Source: Lasiosphaeria ovina (taxonomy: Eukaryota > Ascomycota > Sordariomycetes > Sordariales > Lasiosphaeriaceae). From it: DNA of 64,000 nt. A program made the translations under genes and the position numbers. Position 1 is the first letter of the stretch. Every line of letters begins with the position of its first letter. The notes under the pieces were generated by a model. The model was not told the DNA's origin. It ran no database searches and saw only the letters and a list, made by a program, of their open reading frames with translations. The stretch spans positions 2,480,001-2,544,000 of the forward strand of contig JAULSN010000007.1 in assembly GCA_033439765.1 (NCBI GenBank), read 5' to 3'. Of the stretch, positions 1-10,892 are shown piece after piece.

Positions 1-67
1 CCGCCATGTTATCCGTTCTTATATGAACATTGTTTTACCATTGCTGACACGATGTGTGTTGCTGCAG

Positions 68-834
68 TTCGGCGGGTCCGTGTCCGAGGCTACCATCGAC
101 ATCCGCCACCAGTTCATCCGCAAGGTGTACACGATCCTGACGGTGCAGCTGCTCGTGACGGGAGTCGTGAGCGCCCTGAGCTTCATGAGTGCGGGCTACA
201 AGACGTGGATCCAGAGCCACCCGGGAATGGTCTGGCTTTCAGTACGTATTTTCTGAACACACGACACGTCCCCAGTTCCCCCCGGTCTTGAGCAACACGT
301 CCGAAAGATGAAGAAAGCTAACCAACCTTGGAAATGCAACAGCTCTTCGGCTCCATGGCGCTCATGCTGCTCACGTACTGGAAGCGGCACTCGTACCCGA
401 CGAACCTGCTCTTCCTGTCGGGGTTCACGCTGCTCGAGGCATACACCATCTCGGTGATCGTGTCCTTCTACCAGACGTCGATCGTGCTCAACGCCGTCCT
501 CCTAACGGGCGGCGTGTTCGTGTTCCTCACCGCGTTCGCCTGCCAGACCAAGTACGACTTCACGAGCTGGATGCCGTACCTGTTCGGCGGGCTGTGGGGG
601 CTGATCCTCTTCGGCTTCATGGCCGCCTTCATGCCCTACAGCAGCACGGGCGAGCTCATCTACGGCGGCCTCGCCGCCCTCATCTTCAGCGGCTACATCC
701 TCGTCGACACCCAGCTCGTCCTGCGCAAGCATCACGTCGAGGAGGAGATTGCCGCCGCCATCAGCCTCTACCTCGACGTCATCAACCTGTTCCTCGCCAT
801 CCTGCGCATCCTCAACAGCCAGTCTAATAACTAG
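68..834 (+). CDS. BAX inhibitor-1 (TMBIM/Bxi1) family membrane protein, 5' partial
   Basis: Integral membrane protein of the BAX inhibitor-1/LFG family, which in yeast (Bxi1/Ybh3) sits in ER, vacuole or mitochondrial membranes and modulates calcium handling, unfolded-protein response and cell death. Two exons are visible, 68-241 and 343-834, joined in phase 0 across a GTACGT..AG intron with a GCTAAC branch site. About 221 residues are present. The C-terminal half has at least six hydrophobic segments and ends with the family's long hydrophobic segment, including the conserved IFSGYILVDTQLV stretch. The window opens inside an upstream intron (acceptor at 66-67), so the cytosolic N terminus is missing; whole proteins are usually 270-290 residues. 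Stop TAG at 832-834. Family assignment is firm; exact subgroup and role are inferred. Confidence 0.9.
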
Positions 835-1877
835 ATTGCCGCTGCCTGCGGGGAGACGAGAAAATTCCGAGGACGGTCGAGGTTGTAGTTGCCAGGATGA
901 CCGATCTTCGCAGAGGAGGCGTGTTGCGCGCTCCCATATAGTCGAGTGTTTTGCTTGGCTTCTGTCGGGTAGTTGCAGTCTGATCACGCACTCGGGTTGC
1001 TCGGAATCGAGTGGTATTTTGCTTTTTTCTGTTTTCTTTTTCGTTATGGTATGAGGAGTTGTAATCAGGATGGGCAATGTTTTAGTACGCACTCGACCGT
1101 TTGGTTAGGACGGAATGAGCCCTCGGCCATCACTTGTATTGGGTCCTGGTGAAAGTCCCTAGCTGCCATTGACGATGACTTGCGGGTGGGATGGAGCAAT
1201 GGCACCAGATGACGTGTCTGGTCCAGGGAGTGGACTTGTAGTTACCTAAGCGTTGTACTTGTTATAGCCAATTCTTACCGTCCCTTGCACGCTGCACTTT
1301 TATGAACCACAATGTCAAGTCATTCGATTTAGAGGCTAGAAAAGTTGAATTTGGTGATATCTGCATTAGAAGGCCAGTAAAAATATTAGGAAATAGAAGA
1401 AGAGACGAAGAAGGATGTAGAAACAAGCTATAAACGACATGGTGTAAGGAGAACTGATCCAAGACGGATTGCTAGCCGCCATTTTGCAAGCCACCTCTTT
1501 TATTACCACTGCCATGGCTGCGTAGAGTCTGTTTCGTTAGGAGGCCCATGCTCAGATTACGACGCCGACAACGATGCTCAGCTCAACCTATATTTCTCCT
1601 TCATGAACCAGGCAGCTTCCCACCGCTCCAAGTCTCGAGGCCACTGTTGATGTGGATATTGTTTCGCTTTTTTTTGTTTTCGTCGTCATCATGTCTCCTC
1701 CGGAGCGAATATCGTTCAAATACAAAGCAAAAACGGGGGAATATTTTGTCTCAAAACAACGATAGAACCAACGCCTACACAGAAAGAACAGGTCGCCTTT
1801 GGAAGGGGTCAAGTTGTTCGCATCGGTACAACTGCGGCGATGTGTCATAGATGGATCCAGAATAGGGTCTGGAGTGC
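835..1877. other. Convergent 3' intergenic region
   Basis: About 1 kb between the stop codons of two converging genes. It should hold both 3' untranslated regions and terminators. It is T-rich just after 834 and AT-rich around 1330-1760. I see no conserved ORF, RNA gene or notable repeat. Confidence 0.6.
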
Positions 1878-3524
1878 TCAGTTCCCATCCTGGTCGCCGT
1901 TGGCTTCGGCGTGGTTGCCACCCGGGTGTTGGGCGGCCACGGCTGCGGCTTCGCGCTGCATCCGTGCCTCGATCTCGCGGAGCTGAGACTCGCGAGCCAA
2001 GAGTTCCTGACGCTTTTCGTTGATCTCGCGCTGCACCTTGACTTCGATCTCGCGGAGCTTCTCCTCCTCCCGGCGGAGCTGCTCTTCCTTCAGGCGCACA
2101 GACTGCGACGCAAGGTCTTCGGGGTTCATCGACGAATCGCTGCAAACAGGTTAGACCGACGCTTGTGTAAAAGATGACCTCGTACAGCGATGCACGGGGG
2201 TAATGGATAACATACACTCCGGCACCACCCTCGACGCTCTTGCTGAGCTTCTCGGTACGGTAGTTCTCGTACAGGAAATCGTGTGTGATCTCCTTGAGAT
2301 CAGCAAGATGGCTGTGCAGCAGGGCCGAACGAATGGCTAGGAAATCCGAGTGGCGCGGGTTGTCGACCTCCACAATGCCCCACGGATACTGACGAGCGCG
2401 AACCTGGCGGCCATCGATAGTGACCTCGTCCTCTGATCCGACAATGGCAAAAGGCATCAGGCCTCTGAGTTCGGCGTTCTCCTCGACCGTGTCTTCATCG
2501 TCCTCTTCGATATCGTAGGGGAAGTTGTAGACCGGGATTCGGTAGTGCTCAATGTCCTCCATGATGAGCTTCTTGGATTCTGCGAGCTCGGCAGGCGTCA
2601 GGGAGTCTGCTCGGCCAATAACAGGGATGACATTAACTCGGGGCGCCAAGCGCTTCATCAGCTCAATATCCAGCTCGCGAAGACTGCGTCTCTAGTTAGT
2701 CGCCGTGTTCCACTACAACGGTTGGAACAACGTACCCGTGGCCTGTGGGCGTGATGAAGTAGAGCATGGCGTGAATACGATTGTCTCTAAAACGGGGGTT
2801 ACGCTTGATACGCGACTCCTCCGCAAGGATATCATCGTATTGCCGCTCCAAGTAGCCGACAATCTCTGAGAAGCTAAAGGAACGGCGCGTCAGCGAATCC
2901 CGGTCTAGCAAGCGGATGAGCAACGGGGTTCGTACCTGGCCTCGTTGTCTACCTGGTCTCCGAAACCCGGTGTGTCAACGATGGTGAGGGAGATGCGCGT
3001 GCCCTCCTCATCTAACTCTAGCTCTGGAAACGGGTCAGATCACCACCAAGTCAAGCCAAACCGGCAATTCCCGTGGCCCGGAGTGCATACCAACGGTGAT
3101 AGGCTTGATCTTCACGCCCTCCTCGACATGAGCGTTGGCTGGGTCATCGGACTCCTTGTGACCGAGCACGGTCTTGTTGCAAAGTGTGTTGACGAAGGTA
3201 GTCCGGCCTGGAAGATGGCGGGCGGTGGTTAGCGCACGGGTCGAGGTGGCAGAGTTCCACAGCAAGGAGAGGTCATACCGGTCCCCGAAGCGCCACAGAC
3301 CATCAAGCAGAACTGGATGCCCTTCTTGACGTTCTTCTTCCGGCGGATCATCTTCTGTTGTTTGAAGTCGCGCGTGTCAGCTCTCGTCGTGTCTGCGAAC
3401 ATTGTGCCTGCTGCAATTGACGCGATGCGTATGGAGGACGAGGAATGGATGGGAGAGTGCAATGGAGAGCAACGCGGCACTGGGGCGGGCAAAACTTAAG
3501 GTAACGTACGGCTGGCGAAGACAT
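1878..3524 (-). CDS. cdc11: Septin, Cdc11/AspA class
   Basis: GTP-binding cytoskeletal protein that assembles into septin hetero-oligomers at septa, hyphal tips and branch sites. I splice seven exons: 3510-3524, 3279-3354, 3091-3207, 2936-3023, 2736-2873, 2216-2683 and 1878-2139, giving 387 residues; every junction keeps frame. The first exon encodes only five residues (MSSPA). Seen: a P-loop GASGTGRT at about 26-33, DTPGFGD (G3), a basic stretch RRKKNVKK before the GTPase domain, the septin-unique region, and a C-terminal coiled coil rich in E, R and Q. Sequence around ESRIKRNPRFRDNR and the QSVRLKEEQLRREEEKLREIE coil is typical of the Cdc11/AspA group. The G4 motif reads GRAD where most septins have GKAD or AKAD. 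It converges with the BAX-inhibitor gene and diverges from the PROPPIN gene. Confidence 0.93.
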
Positions 3525-4815
3525 GGTTTCGGCTTTTTTGGGTTGTATTGGGACGGGTAAAAATTGAGTTTCGACCTCACACAGCAAAGAACGGTACGAA
3601 AGATATGGCAAATAGGCGTTCGGCAGTCCGGTGAGTTAAAAAAGACGGGCGGCCCAGCGAGCGATTGACGAGGTCGAGGTCGCGGGTCCGTGAAGCTATC
3701 GAGGTGCGGAGCTGGGGAAAAGGAGAGGTCGGATGGATGTTGTAGAAAATGCAATTTCACAATTTGTTGCCGTGTCAAACGGCAAGGAGCAGGAGCGCCC
3801 AGCAGCTGGGGTGGCCGTGGCCGTGGCCTTCAGCACGGAGCACCCTCAGAGCTGTCAATCACTGGGAGAGCACGGCCCACTCCAAATTCAGGGGCCGCAC
3901 GCTAGCTCTCGCGCCCTAGGCCATATGAGGCATAGCTCGTGCGAGAAACCCCAGACGCAAGGTCGGCTGTTTGGGTACGACACGGGCTGCAGCCGTCTGC
4001 CAGGTGTCTAACTCCAAACTTCCAGCCGGCAGAACACCTTAGCCCGAGGCGCAACTGTGTGGCTCAGCTCCTGCCATTGCCAAGTGCCTGGAACCTACCC
4101 CTCCATGCCTGGCCATCCAACAAGACCCGAACTGCTGGTCATTACAGGGAGGCGAGAGCAGCCTGCGACTCGTGACACAGCCGCGGGAATGAGAGCGCGT
4201 GGGCTCGCTTCTGACCAGTTTAACTATACTACCAACGCCAATGATTTTTCTTTTCTTTTTTTCTCTTTCCGTAGAGTTTTGTCAAACTATCTGAACTGTC
4301 AAGGCGGGCCTAGGCGACTTTTGCCGGCAAGTCTAACCTAGACGGACGGCATCTGCGGGCGGTTGGAGCCTCCGGCCGATCTGCTCTGCTCTGCTCTGCT
4401 CTGCTCTGCTCTGCTCAGCCCAGCTCAGCTCAGCTCTCAACGTCTTCTAAGACATCGACCAGCAAACACCCGGTGTGACCGTGGCTTGCGTTGAGCGCGG
4501 ATTTCATCGCCACCGGAACTTGTCATCGGCCAAACACCATCTGTGCTTTCGTCTGATGATGTGGTTGTCCCTATCATACACCTTCCCAAACATAGTTTGA
4601 CCAGTATATATTGTTCAGTCAGCCTGAACAGTAGATGCTGTTTAGCTGTTCAGTTCCAATCGTTACCTTAGATATCTAAGCTTCCGAGCTTCCCAGCCTT
4701 CTGGCCTCTCTCCAACAACTCTCCACAGCTTCCTCTCTTTCCGTATCCATCAACGCCACAACTACTGCTGTCTTCCTTCATTCATCAATATCATCACCAC
4801 ATCACAACCATCAAG
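3525..4815. promoter_or_regulatory. Divergent promoter region, septin and PROPPIN genes
   Basis: About 1.3 kb between two divergently transcribed start codons. It contains pyrimidine-rich leader sequence (4680-4810) before the PROPPIN start, a CTCTG pentanucleotide tract at 4381-4437, and several GTTCAG/CTGAAC inverted copies around 4612-4655. No ORF here looks conserved. Assignment as promoter follows only from position. Confidence 0.55.
4381..4437. repeat. CTCTG pentanucleotide microsatellite passing into CAGCT repeats
   Basis: About seven tandem CTCTG units followed by CAGCT-type units, so the second half is nearly an inverted copy of the first. It lies in the shared septin/PROPPIN promoter. 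Confidence 0.85.
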
Positions 4816-6363
4816 ATGAATACACGACCTCCTCTAGAGAGTCCCAGCTCAACCGTGGTTCTCTCCATAACCTTCAACGACGACTGCAAGAACTTTGCCG
4901 TCGGTCTCAATACCGGCTTCCTCAGTGCGTCCGTTTTATGTCAATAACCTCTGGTGCTCGCCTGTTCTACGCTGACAAGTCACACAGTCTTTGAGTCAGA
5001 GACATGCCTTGCTCAGACAATACGAGGTAATTTATTTCCGGCCCTCCTCGAGTGTTGATACCACTTACTGACAAACACTTTGTCGGTACGGAGCAGAATT
5101 CAACGCCGGCATAGGCTTGGTGCAGATGATGGGCAAGGCTAATTATATTGCCCTCGTCGGTGGTGGCAGACAGCCAAAGTTTGCCGCGAACAAGGCAAGT
5201 TCTTCCCGCCGCCCCCGTCTTGGTCCTACCCTCTTCGCCGTGGAACGCCAAAGAGGCACTGGTGATTAGTGTTGACTGACTGGCCGGGCAGCTCATTCTC
5301 TGGGACGAACGCAACAGCAAATCGGCGCTCGAGATCAGCGCCCTGACGCCGGTCCGCGGCGTCCAGCTGTCTAAGGAACGCATCGTGGTGGTGCTGCAGA
5401 ACAGTGTGCGCGTCTACCGGTTCGCCAAGCCGCCCAACTTCGTGTCGTCGTACGAGACGGCCAACAACTCCTGGGGAGTGTGCTGCCTCTCGCCGCGCAT
5501 CATCGCCTTTCCCGGGCGGACCACCGGCCACGTGCAGCTCGTCGAGATCCAGACCGGCAACGTGACCATCATCCCGGCGCATTCGTCCGCCGTCAAGGTG
5601 TTGCAGCTCAGCCGCGACGGCGAGATGCTGGCTACGGCCAGTGAAATGGTAAGTCATACTGCTGCTGCTGCTACTACTACTACTACTACTTCTATGAGGG
5701 AAAAAATGCACCATCTATATGACCATATATTTCTCGCCTCTGTCTTGCTGAGTGTCACTTCTGACCGCCTGCTTCTAGGGAACCCTGATCCGCATATTTG
5801 CGACGAGCAGCGGCGCACGGCTGGTGGAGCTGAGGCGGGGCATCGACCCTGCGACCATCTTCTCGCTAGCCTTCAACCCGTCGGGCAGCATGCTGGCGTG
5901 CACGTCGGACAAGTCGACGCTGCACATCTTTGACGTGCAGCATCCCAAGCGGCCATCGTCCTCATCACCGCAGAGCGGCGGCGGCAACCCGCAAGCAAGC
6001 AGCTCGGGCTCGTCAGACAACAATAACAGCGGCACGGACGGCGGCGGCGGTAAGGGCAAGTGGGGGATCCTGTCCAAGATCCCGCTGATGCCGCGCCTAT
6101 TCTCCGACGTCTACTCGTTCGCCTCGGCCCCGTTCGAGGCCGGCGACGAGCCCCTCGTCGGCGGCCTGCCCATGTCCGAGAGCACCACGCTCGGCACCTC
6201 GCGGCCGCCCAAGGGCGTCATCGGCTGGCTGACGGATGACACGCTGCTGGTCGTCGGCGCCGGCAACGACGCGCGCTGGGAGAAGTTTGTTGTCCAGAAT
6301 GGACCCGACGGCCGGCGCCAGTGCGTCAGGGAGGGCTGGAAGCGATATCTTCCAGACGCCTGA
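4816..6363 (+). CDS. hsv2: PROPPIN, Hsv2/WIPI3-4 type (SVP1-like protein 2)
   Basis: Beta-propeller phosphoinositide-binding protein that binds PtdIns3P/PtdIns(3,5)P2 on endosome, vacuole or phagophore membranes and supports (micro)autophagy. Five exons: 4816-4924, 4988-5026, 5097-5194, 5292-5648 and 5779-6363; all phases agree and give 395 residues. The basic lipid-binding motif is LRRG at about 219-222; this L form is typical of Hsv2 and mammalian WIPI3/4, whereas Atg18 usually has FRRG. The surrounding text (SLAFNPSGSMLACTSDKSTLHIF) is the conserved blade 5-6 region. A 35-40 residue low-complexity S/G/N insert follows (about 247-285) in the loop that is variable in the family. The third intron (5195-5291) starts with GC (AAG|GCAAGT) rather than GT. 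The start follows a good context (AAGATGA) and begins the conserved propeller directly. Confidence 0.92.
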
Positions 6364-6675
6364 GTTTCTCGTTTTTTCTTTTTTTCTTTACAGTTTTCAC
6401 GGCAACTTTTTATGGCGTTGGAGGGCAAATGCAGACAGTAGGGTGGTTAGGTTTTTTATATTTAACATTTTATTCACTGGCATCAGCGGGTAGGGATATT
6501 TCTTTTTAGAGCGAAGCTCTGGCACGGGATATTGGTTTGGTGATCTGTATTTACAGAAATAGCGGCTATTCTATTTGCCAATTAAGATGCATTGGGGGTA
6601 TCTTGTTTGCCGGTTTTCGCGTGAGCAGCTCCCGTTAAGTGTCATATACAAGAGTTGCCTATCTCCCTTTCATCA

Positions 6676-7755
6676 CTAACGTCGTGGCGACGTGCTACGG
6701 GTCCTCTTGCGGTCCCCGCGAGTCCGGTCTTCGGGTTCGCGATGCCGGTCGGAGCCCTCGCGATCACGTCTCCGGTAACTTTCGCTGTCCTTTCTAGACT
6801 CTCCAGTGCTACCGCCTTCTTTGCGGTGGCGATCTGCGTCTCTCTCACGCCGGGTATCCCGGCCCCGGTCCCGGTCTCGGTCTCGAGAATCGTTGCGACG
6901 CCTCTCGCGCCGGTCGTGGTCTTCCCTACCTTCCCGGCGCTCGTGGACGGAATGCGACCGTTCTCTTCGGGACCTGTGACTCTTTTCAGGGTCGCGCCTG
7001 TCTTTGTCTCTATGTCTGTCGCGCCCATAGTCGGCGCCCTTATCGCCGCCGTCGCGGTCGTCTCGTCTTGATCGGTGATGTGATCGATGGTGGTGCGATC
7101 TGCTGCCATCTTTGTGCCTGCTGCTGCTGTGTCTTTCGGACCTCTTCTTCTCCTTCCGAAGCGCATCCTCGACCTCCTTCTTCTTCTCGTCAATGAGGAA
7201 TTGCTTCATAGGGTCGTCGTCGTCGTGGCTCTGAATCAGCAGCTGGAGCTCTCTCTCCTCCTTCAGAAGTGGTCGCTTGCTCTCCCGCTCGTCGTCGTCT
7301 GTGTCTTCCTCACCGCTCTCCCCCCCGCTCGACGCCTGTTGGCCCTTCTCGGCCCGCTCGCGCCGCATAATGTCCTCCCAGCCTACCCTGCCTTCTTCGG
7401 GATCCTCGTCATCGCGGAGCTTGTAGCGCGCGTGGTCGACGCGCACCAGCCGCCCGGCGATCTCGGCCCCGCCTAGGTTGTCGACGGCCAGGTCTGTGCT
7501 GCGCTGGTCCTCGTACTTGAGCCATCCGAACCCTTTCGACTTTCCTGTCTCTTTGTCGCGAGCCAGCTTGAGGAAGACGGGCTCGCCGAACTGGCTGAAG
7601 ATGGTGATGACGTCGCCCTCGGACAGCTCGTAGGGCAGGCCGCCAAAGTATACAAAGGCCGTGTCGCGGTAGTCGACGTGCCATGATGCGTCGGGCGACA
7701 CACCATTCTCGATCTCGCGCTTGTTGAGCGCCTGGATGGCGCGTATTTGGTTCAT
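6676..7755 (-). CDS. ist3: Ist3/Snu17-like RRM splicing factor (RBMX2 type)
   Basis: U2 snRNP-associated RNA-binding protein; with Bud13 and Pml1 it forms the RES complex, which helps spliceosome activation and nuclear pre-mRNA retention. A single uninterrupted ORF gives 359 residues. The N terminus MNQIRAIQALNKREIENG and one RRM at about 32-110 (RNP2 VYFGGL, RNP1 KGFGWLKY) match the family, and the VDHARYK end of the RRM is typical. The remainder is a highly charged RD/RS-rich tail, much longer than in S. cerevisiae Ist3 (148 residues) but normal for filamentous fungi and RBMX2. An in-frame ATG lies 135 nt further upstream; I chose 7755 because homology begins at once there. It converges with the PROPPIN gene (about 310 bp apart). 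Confidence 0.93.
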   Translation of the reverse strand: MNQIRAIQALNKREIENGVSPDASWHVDYRDTAFVYFGGLPYELSEGDVITIFSQFGEPVFLKLARDKETGKSKGFGWLKYEDQRSTDLAVDNLGGAEIAGRLVRVDHARYKLRDDEDPEEGRVGWEDIMRRERAEKGQQASSGGESGEEDTDDDERESKRPLLKEERELQLLIQSHDDDDPMKQFLIDEKKKEVEDALRKEKKRSERHSSSRHKDGSRSHHHRSHHRSRRDDRDGGDKGADYGRDRHRDKDRRDPEKSHRSRRERSHSVHERREGREDHDRRERRRNDSRDRDRDRGRDTRRERDADRHRKEGGSTGESRKDSESYRRRDREGSDRHREPEDRTRGDRKRTRSTSPRR

Positions 7756-9167
7756 TGTTGTTTGGGTCCTGGTATTGTGTTTGCGCACCCTTTCTGTTCT
7801 CTTACCCGCCGGGTTGAATGCGAAATGCGTACTGAAAGCTTGGAAGGCTGAAGTTTCCGGGCCTGCCAAGCCGCAAGGCTGCAAGGCCAAGTAAAGCTCA
7901 AAGTGTAGATAAGGGTTAGGGTCTTAATCACTCCCATCCACCTCATTCATACGCCACAATGCGACGTCTTCACATCATACAAGCTTCAAGTTTAAGGTTA
8001 GTTGTCCAACTTGGCATGATCCTTTCTCCTCAGACGTCGGAATCGGTTGTACGGTGCCTAACTACTCCGTAGTGACCTCTACTTATACGGAAAACTCCCG
8101 AGGTATCTCTGTCTGCACTTCCTGTGTGCTTTGAAATCGAGATCAATGGGGGTTTGGTGGTCAGACCACTCCGCAAAGTATGGAAACTTGACGACTATGC
8201 GAGCAACGAAGTACTGCTGTGGGATAAAGTAACTCAATCCATGGGAAACCGGAGTTCGAAGATATGTACTCAGTACGTATGATGTGACGAGCTGCGCCGT
8301 GGTTGAGGCGCTGATTTGTTACAACCCCTCAATTGACTAATGCCACGCACAGAGCTGCCCTGCTTGCTGCTGTCCTACCCAAGAATCTCCCCAACCACCT
8401 CAACATGCAGCAAAAACGGGAGCAGTCAAATCCGAGAGCTTATGCTGAAGCAAGAAGCTCCATCCTCGTGAATGCATCTCAATTGAGAAACTTCAAGCTC
8501 GTAGGAGGCTCGTAGCAGCAGAAATAGCCCCAGATCTTCATTCCATTATGGATTTCTTGCTGGATTCCACCATCGTTGAAGGGTTTTTCGGAGAAGACCA
8601 CGGGATCTGTACATACAGGGAAAAGCGGCAGCTGGGCGGGAGGAGCTAGGCCCTTGTCTTTGCCCCGCCTCCCCCATCCGAAATTGCCTGTAAATCGGGG
8701 ACACCTCCTTTTTGAACAGTGCGCCAGACCCTGGAGTCGGCTCACAAGTGGGTCCACTCACATTCAACATTTTGCTGGCTGCAGGAAAGAGCCATCGGCC
8801 ACCGACAGATATTCCGAGTCGTTTTTCTCCAAGTTGTCGCAATTGACCCGCAGCTCCTGCTTGAGCTACCCCCTCGCTGCGTGTCTGCGTTCTACGTCGT
8901 TCGACCGCATCTCTTTGCCCTGCCCTTTCACTCGTTTCGGCGCCTCAATTGCACTGGGCAAACTCTGTTTGGCCGAGGTTCGAGCTCGCCCTCGCTATAC
9001 CTTCGCTAGGTACTCCGTATCCGTACCAAAACTTGCTTTGGCTGCAGGAAGCGCGACAGACTCAACGGCAATCTAACGCCGCTCCTGCTCACCGCCCACC
9101 GCACACCGTCCGCCGCCACCGAAGCACGACCGAGTCAGTCGTCAAGCCCCGAGATCCTAGGCCTACC
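7756..9167. promoter_or_regulatory. Divergent promoter region, ist3 and ceramide synthase
   Basis: About 1.4 kb between divergent start codons. The part next to 9167 is C-rich leader-like sequence without a conserved frame. Several ORFs of 60-166 codons occur but resemble no family and overlap in different frames, so I leave them out. Confidence 0.5.
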
Positions 9168-10892
9168 ATGAGCGACCCTCGGGCTCCGAGCCCGGTCAAT
9201 GGCCCAGATGCACCGACGCAGCGTCCCGCAAAGGGCTCGAGTCCTTCCTCGACGCCCGTTCCCGCCCCGCCGCGGAGAACCGCAAAGCGCGACAGCATTG
9301 TCGAGCATGAGACGATGAACGGCCCCCTCTACATGCAGGCCTCGAACAAAATCGTTCTTGTGCGCCCCATAAAGAAGACCAAGGGCGAGGGCCCCTTGAA
9401 GCAGCTCACCAGGTGGTTTGTCGAAAACCAGATCGGTACGTCTCGCATTGCGGCGTCCACTTCCCGAGACATCTGTCGCCATGGACTCCCCGGACTCTCA
9501 CCGAACCATGCTGCGAACCCGTGCACGAGCTAACCATTGTGTCGTGTAGGGCTGTCCTTCAACCTCCTTGCCCTTCTTTTCCTCGCCCACGGCATGCCTC
9601 GGGCCCGCGACTACACCACCAGATTTTTCACGCTCTCGTACTACAGCCCAACGTCGGCGAAGTACGGTGTGGGCGGCGATGATGGCCACATCATCTTGTT
9701 TTGCATTGTCCTGTTCACGGGGCTGCGCGCGGCCACGATGGAGTACATTTTCGCTCCATTTGCAAAGTCTCAAGGAATCGCCAAGAGGAAAGATATTACG
9801 CGGTTCAGCGAACAGGCTTGGCTCGTCATCTACTACGTTGTCTTCTGGTTCCTCGGCCTGGTATGTTCGCTTTGGTGTTCTCGAGATTCCGCTGTTTGGA
9901 GATCGCATGTTTACTAACACTGACCCAGTACATCTACTACACGTCGCCAGCCTACCTCAATCTCCATGAGCTCTGGGCAGATTGGCCCAACCGCGAGATG
10001 GCTGGCTTGATGAAGGGATACATACTTGCTCAGCTAGCATTCTGGCTCCAGCAGATTCTCGTCATCAACATTGAGGATCGTCGCAAGGACCACTGGCAGA
10101 TGTTTACTCATCACATCATCACGGTCTCTCTGATGTATGCCTCGTACAGATATGGATTCACACGCGTCGGAAATCTTGTCCTAGTTCTGATGGACGTCGT
10201 CGACCTCTTTTTCCCGGTATGTGTTACCGCCTCTGCACCAGCGACAAAATTACTAACTCGATAAAACATAGTCTGCCAAGTGCCTTAAATATCTCGGCTA
10301 CAATACTCTCTGCGACTGGATGTTCGGCGTTTTCATGTTTTCGTGGATTGTGGCGAGACACATTCTCTATCCCATCGTGTGCTGGTCGACCTGGGCCCAC
10401 TCTACGCAGGTCACGGGTGGGGCGTGCTTCAAAGGCCCCATCAACAACGTCACTGGGCCCTTCGAGCTGCCTGCCGACAAAGGTATGATGTTTCTTCTGG
10501 AGCCCCTCTGGGACTCGGAAGGCATACTTTGCTACAACCGGACTACCATGATATCATTTTTGTCTTTACTGCTTGCTCTCCAGGGTCTTACCATCATGTG
10601 GTTTGGCATGATCATCCGAGTTGCCATGAAGGTGCTCAGGGGAGAGAGGGCCGAGGACACCCGAAGCGACGATGAGGCGGAAGATGAGCTGGAGGAAGAT
10701 ACGGAAGCCGTTGAAGAGGAGCCTGTGCCCCTCGAGCAGGAAGTCGGCGTGGAAGAGATCGACTTGAAGAACTGGGAGAGGAGGACGGGCGTCAAGAGAC
10801 AGGCCGCAACAACCTCTGGAGTCAGCCTTCCAGGTCACAGTGACCGCAAGGAGCTCCTGGGACGCATTGGTTGCGAGAAGCAGGTTGAGTGA
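9168..10892 (+). CDS. lag1: Ceramide synthase, Lag1/Lac1 family (TLC domain)
   Basis: ER membrane enzyme that N-acylates sphingoid bases with fatty acyl-CoA to make (dihydro)ceramide. Four exons, 9168-9435, 9550-9860, 9929-10216 and 10272-10892, give 495 residues with consistent phases. Residues 1-90 are cytosolic and Pro/Ser-rich; multiple membrane segments follow. The Lag1p motif is present: KDHWQMFTHHIITVSLM with the two adjacent catalytic histidines, then LMDVVDLFFPSAKCLKYLGY. A possible donor GTATGATG near 10482 is not used: reading through keeps the conserved segment ending in EGILCYN. The tail after the last membrane segment is acidic (runs of E and D), as in other fungal Lag1 proteins, where acidic clusters may be phosphorylated. 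Filamentous fungi usually carry two paralogues; I cannot tell which this is. Confidence 0.94.

Noticed and set aside
4612..4655. GTTCAG/CTGAAC inverted copies as an operator
   Set aside because: Short and common; no second instance at related promoters in the window.
10482..10570. Possible intron in the ceramide synthase last exon (GTATGATG)
   Set aside because: Reading through gives conserved family text up to EGILCYN, and splicing would delete it.
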